NCBI GenBank assembly: GCA_035772405.1
Contig: JAYKKM010000375.1
Span: 6,114,501-6,178,500 of the forward strand
Length of the DNA stretch: 64,000 bases
Direction: 5' to 3'
Source: Chrysogorgia sp. JL179-B06
Lineage: Eukaryota > Cnidaria > Anthozoa > Scleralcyonacea > Chrysogorgiidae
Below, one piece after another: positions 55,197-61,100 of this stretch (the stretch's first letter is position 1; every line of letters starts with the position of its first letter). Position numbers and translations under genes: made by a program. Under the pieces are notes generated by a model. It was not told the origin of the DNA, made no database searches, and saw only the letters and a program-made list of their open reading frames with translations.

Positions 55197-58100
55197 GTAA
55201 GATTATAGACATCGCAGTTCCAGGAGATTGCAGAATATATCAAAAAGAAACAGAAAAGTATGATGAGTTAAAAAGGGAAATCCGAAAATTGTGGACAATG
55301 AAGAAAGTAGAAGTGATTCCAATAGTAGTAGGTGCCGTAGGAGCAGTTAGTAAGAAACTGGATAAGTGAATTGCGACATTGGGAATACACATAAGAATAG
55401 AACTTCTTCAAAAGATAGCATTATTAGGGACAGCAAGAATACTGAGACAAAAGGGGACAAATACGGTTGTCTTGAAAGCAAACTTCACATTCTCGTTATT
55501 ATAAATATTATTATATTATTATCAACTTTATTTAAGAAAGGAGCTAGGGTGACGACATGGCAGTAAAAAGTGATAAACTAGCGACCCTCAACATATTTAC
55601 AATTGTAATAATTTCTTATTAACCGAGAGCGCGGTAAAAACAGATAGTTTGATAGGTAAAAATCCAGTTTGATACAACCAGTTTGATAGGTAATATAGTT
55701 AGATAAAATCAAAATTGGATAGACGATTTTTCCATCGCAGCAACACTTACTACATCACGATAGTATTTTTCGACATATTGTAGTTCTCTTTTTCATATTA
55801 TATCCAGTTCTTTTGAGAACTTTGCAGCTTTCATATATTTGTTCTTATTATAAAACATTCCTATTACTATTAGACTACTAGTAAATTCGCAGCTTATCAC
55901 CAATATTGTTTTTTCTTCTTCATATCAACAGTTTACTCCTTTTTCGGCTGATTTGTGGAGACTATTCCATCCTCTCATGTCGGAACCTAGTGTCTCGGTA
56001 TTTCCCAACAAGCAGGTAAGCATGTCATCATCATCATCTTGCGACCTTGGTTGAAATGAAGGATATAACATCTTACCAGACTTTACGGTCAGTCATTACT
56101 TGAATAGAAATTCCTGTGTCCCTGGATATGATATCGGCGTATGTTAGTTTTCGTCCCTTTGACGGTTTCCATAGGAGAAGGTCAGATATAACTTCCCCAT
56201 TAGCTCTTTGTGAATGGCCAGCAAATTGTGCTCTTCGTTTGCCAAATTGCTGCGAAATAGGGGATAGCTCAACATATATATGTTGAAGAGTCTAATGCTG
56301 TTTCCATGAGATATATGAGGTATATCTTAGATATATCTATTTTCTATTATCTATTTGATATTATCTATGGCAATTGCAATTTGATATTATATATGATATT
56401 TTCTATAATTATCTATTAATTGATATTTCTATTTTCCATGAGATATATCTTCTTTACTATAACACTAGAGAATCTGAAATAAAATCAAAAGTTTGCGGTT
56501 ATACACCATGTTTATTTTGAAGATAAAATTCGCTGAGCTTTCGTCCCGTAAACTCAGGACTTCGTCAGAGCGTGACTAAACGTGAACATTGATTTTATTT
56601 CATTTGATTTGATTTGATTTCATTAAACATCGCCACGCCAAGCTTCAAAACTTTGATAATAGAGAACCTGCTTTACTTTATTACCAAACTACATGAAATT
56701 TTAAAAATTGAGAATATTGTTAAAGGGAAATGGCAATAAAAAATGTCTTTGTCTCATTTGAAAGAACATTTAAAATAATATATGAAGACCTTTTAAAATT
56801 TCCCCGTAACTTCCTTAATTTTTGAAATATCTGTGAACAAAAATATCTGCAATCCGCCATCTTGTTTTATAATTAGATCTAATTAAGTGACGTCAAAACC
56901 AGGGTAAACATTCTAAAAGTTGTAAATAATTGCCCAAATATCAGTGGAATGCGTTCAAATAGATTGCTAGTTCACTTAAAAGTATACAACACTCAAAACA
57001 ACTACGATTTAGCATCTATAATGACTCGATAATTGCTGATATAAAAAACATTTCTACCCTGGTTGTGACGTCACGCATATCCAAGATGGTTATGCATATC
57101 CAAGATGGCGGAATGTTCAATGCTCTTTGTTAAAAAGAAGTGAAATATTTACAGAACCAAGAACGATATGGAAAATCTGTAAAAGGTCTTTATATATCAT
57201 TTTAAAAGTTCTTTCAAATAAGATAAACTTAATTTTTATTGCCATTTCCCTTTAAATAAAAAACTGGTATAATAATAATGCATAAATTGTTTATCAATGC
57301 TACAAGTGTTCCCTCAATATTTCACAATTTTTTATTTCCTGTGACAAATGTCCAGAACTATAATACTAGGCTTATGCCGCAAGATACAACTTTTATCGAC
57401 CAAAAATCACAACTAACTTTGGAAAATTTACTTTCAAGTACTCTGCTTCAGTGTTATGGGAAAGCATTCCAATTTGTTTGAAAAAAATTAACAAATAGTT
57501 TTAATGGTACAAGTAGCTCAGTTATTTAGCTGATTTATTCAAATGTTGACGGTGGTCAACTCGAAAGCTTATGCTACTTTGGCCACCTTGCACATTCTCA
57601 AAAAATATTTTAAAATTTTCCTTGTATAATATATACTACTTTTATTTATAACTAATTCTCACGATGTAGTGGATAAGAATTGTGTGCAATAAATTGAACT
57701 TGAACTTAAGCATATAGGTTCTTATTATAGTGCGTGTTTGCTGTATATGCTCCCATGTTATAACATATCGTAAATCAAAAACGTATTCACATTTCACCAA
57801 CAGTTGAGTGAATAAGTGTTTTGTTTCGTCAACAGGCCCTCCTTACCTTTTGGTACCACGTGACGAACGGATGCGATGAGAACGCCGCGTTCATATCGGA
57901 TACACCACAAGTAGCATCGAATATACCATTCAATTATATTCTGTAAGTATAGACATGATTCGTTTGCTAATATTTTCCCGTACAGACCGAGGCTCCGAGC
58001 AAATGAGACTAATAAGTAGTTTATTATATGGCTTTTAGTTCATTTTCTTGTTTGTTTTTAGCGCTGTTTTCATTGCCCCTACCTTGCCTTTTAATCATTT

Positions 58101-61100
58101 AAAGTACCCATGACCCCGAATGCGATATTACTGATATAGATGCTACATGTAGTGAAAAGTTGAATACCAAAATATTTTATGATTTGAGCTTTGCGTTGAT
58201 GTGCTATAAAGATTAGTTTGTCAGAAATGCTAATGAGTGTGACGTTTCATCATTTCGGATACAATATTCTACTGTTAAAGCAAATTAATCTAACTCAAAC
58301 GTTGATGATGTACTTGACCGCTATAGTAAAGATTTTATCAACTTTTCACTCAAATCCTCAACCAGTCCATCACACGGAAAGCAGAAAAGAAAGCCAAATG
58401 CCGTAAATGACGTCACACTCATTACCATTTCTGACAAACAAATCTTTCTAGCACATCAACGCAAAGCTCAAATCATCAAATATTTTGGCATTCAACTTTT
58501 CACTTCATGTAGCATCTATATCCGTAATATCGTATTTGGGGTCATGGGCACTTATTGGTATTCGTTCCGAATGAAACATTCCTCGTGCTTTTGCGTAAAC
58601 AGTATTAAAGGGGAACTGTACCCAAAAAAAAACTTTTAAATAAAAGGGTTTCAAGTATAATGTTTAGAAATGTTAAAGGTCAACTATACCTTTTGAGGTT
58701 ATTCTATTTTTCGTTAGAATTCGAAAAGTTCAATTCAAAACCGAAGAAATACTTGAAATTGGTTACTCGGTTCTGCTTTTATGATCTGTTAAAGATCGAG
58801 TTTTCGGCCCTTTTGCTAAACTTAGCTGAACAACGACCGCGTCGGAAGAAAGCCTGGTACTACCGGTATGTGATGTCATAATGATGTCATACGGCGAGAA
58901 AATACTGTATATTTTGGTTTTATTTTTGTGACGTTTGGAATACTGTTTACTCTTGGGTGAGTGATAAGTGACAAACCAAATATCAAGCACTGGAAGTCGG
59001 GAATATTATTTTGTTCAATAAACCTATTACCAGTGTGATCATACCGGTAATAGTGCCATTCTTCTCAAAACGCGGTCGTACAAGAAGAGATCCGAAGAAA
59101 TACTCCTCAATAAATCCTGCGCTATATCATGAGATTCATTTCTTTCTTCACTTTTTATTATTACAGATGATAGAAACACCATGAAAAGAAATCCTTTAAG
59201 ATTGGGACACATGAGGCGACAAATCGCGGGGACATGTTGTAGGGACAAATCGGAGACAAAATTTTAATAAACCAATCAAAGAACGTTATTTTATTTTCCT
59301 TTTCCTTCTCTGATATGTCCCTTCGTGTGTCCTCAACAGGGGAAATTTCCCGGCGACACGCCCCTGCGATTTGTAGCCTCGTATGTACCCTTTACAATAT
59401 ACGCATCGCGATTCCCGCAAAACGCAAGATTTTACCGCACCTTCTTGCAACAATGCGCGTGGTTCGCGCGGGATTTTTGATAGGAGTATTATCCCTACCA
59501 AAAATCCCACGAGAACCACGCGCATTCGCGCGGGAAGGTACGGTAAAATCTTGCGTTTTGCGGGAATCGCGATACCGTATGTGTATAGACTAAAACCAAG
59601 CTATTGATTAAAGTGCCCCTAACCTCAACATTTTTTATTGTCTTATTTGGAAGAACTTTTAAAATGATATAGTAATTTCTTTTGAAGATTTTCACTTCTT
59701 CGCTTTCTTTTTGAGATATATCAGTTTGTTTGATATGCAAATATCTGGAATTTCGTCACACATGCACAATGAGTTAACAGTTATCAGAGAATGTTATATA
59801 TCTTTGCGTTCATCAAATAAAAACACCAAAGTGTGAATAACACGTGTGTGCGTTTCTCCCACAACACCAAACTTCTTGATTCTAAAGGATTTCGTTCGAG
59901 AATGAAAGAGATTTTCACATTTCTCCAATAAGTCATGCATGTGTGACGAAATTCCGTACATTTGCATATCAAACAAACTGATATATCTCAAAAAGAAAGC
60001 GAAGAAACGAAAATCTTCAAAAGAAGTTACTTTATCATTTTGAAAGTTCTTCCAAACAAGACAATAAAACATTTTGAGGTTAGGGGCACCTGATCATGCA
60101 TGGAACCCCCCGTTGAAGAACCACGTGTTTCTTGTTGATGTTTAGGTCGAATGATGACCCTGATGTGATAACATTCAATCGTAATGTTTTGCCAGTCTAC
60201 TACGGTCTTCTCAGACTAGCCTGTCAATACTCTCCAAAGTTTACCAGACAGTTGGCTGTACATTCGAATATGACGTGGGCATTCGAGCATTTGACTTCTA
60301 GGATTAATCAATACCCCAAGGTAAACGGTGTGCAAATCATCCCTTTCCCCTTTTGATACTTAATATTGGTTAAGCCACAATCGTTCTGTGGTGTGAAATG
60401 TGTGGTGTGGTGTGAAATTGTGTGGTGTGATACGAAATGGTATGGTGTGGTATGAAATGGTATGGTGTTATATGAAATGGTGTTGGTGTGATGTAATATG
60501 AAATGGTATGGTGTAATATGAAATGGTATGGTGTGGTATGAAATGGTGTGGTGTAATATGAAATGGTATGGTGTGGTATGAAATGGTGTGGTGTGGTATG
60601 AAATGGTGTGGTGTAATATGAAATGGTATGGTGTAATATGAAATGGTATGGTGTAATATGAAATGGTATGGTGTGGTGTAATATGAAATGGTATGGTGTG
60701 GTGTGGTATGAAATGGTGTGGTGTAATATGAAATGATATGGTGTATGAAATGGTGTGGTGTAATATGAAATGGTATGGTGTGGTGTGGTATGAAATGGTG
60801 TGGTGTAATATGAAATGGTGTGGTGTAATATGAAATGGTGTGGTGTGGTATGAAATGGTCTGGTCTGATGTGCTATGAAATTATGTGGTAAGTGTGGTTT
60901 CGTGTTGTATAGTGTGGTTGTTGAGGAATGGTGACTAGTGGTATGGTAAAAAGGGTGAGATGTGATATAATATGATTGGTAAACAATTTATGCAATGGTG
61001 TAACATGCATTGATGCCGGGGCATTTATACTATGTTATGAGTTAACCTATAGAGTGTATTTTAATTGATAATACAGTGCTAATAAAATAATATATCAAAT

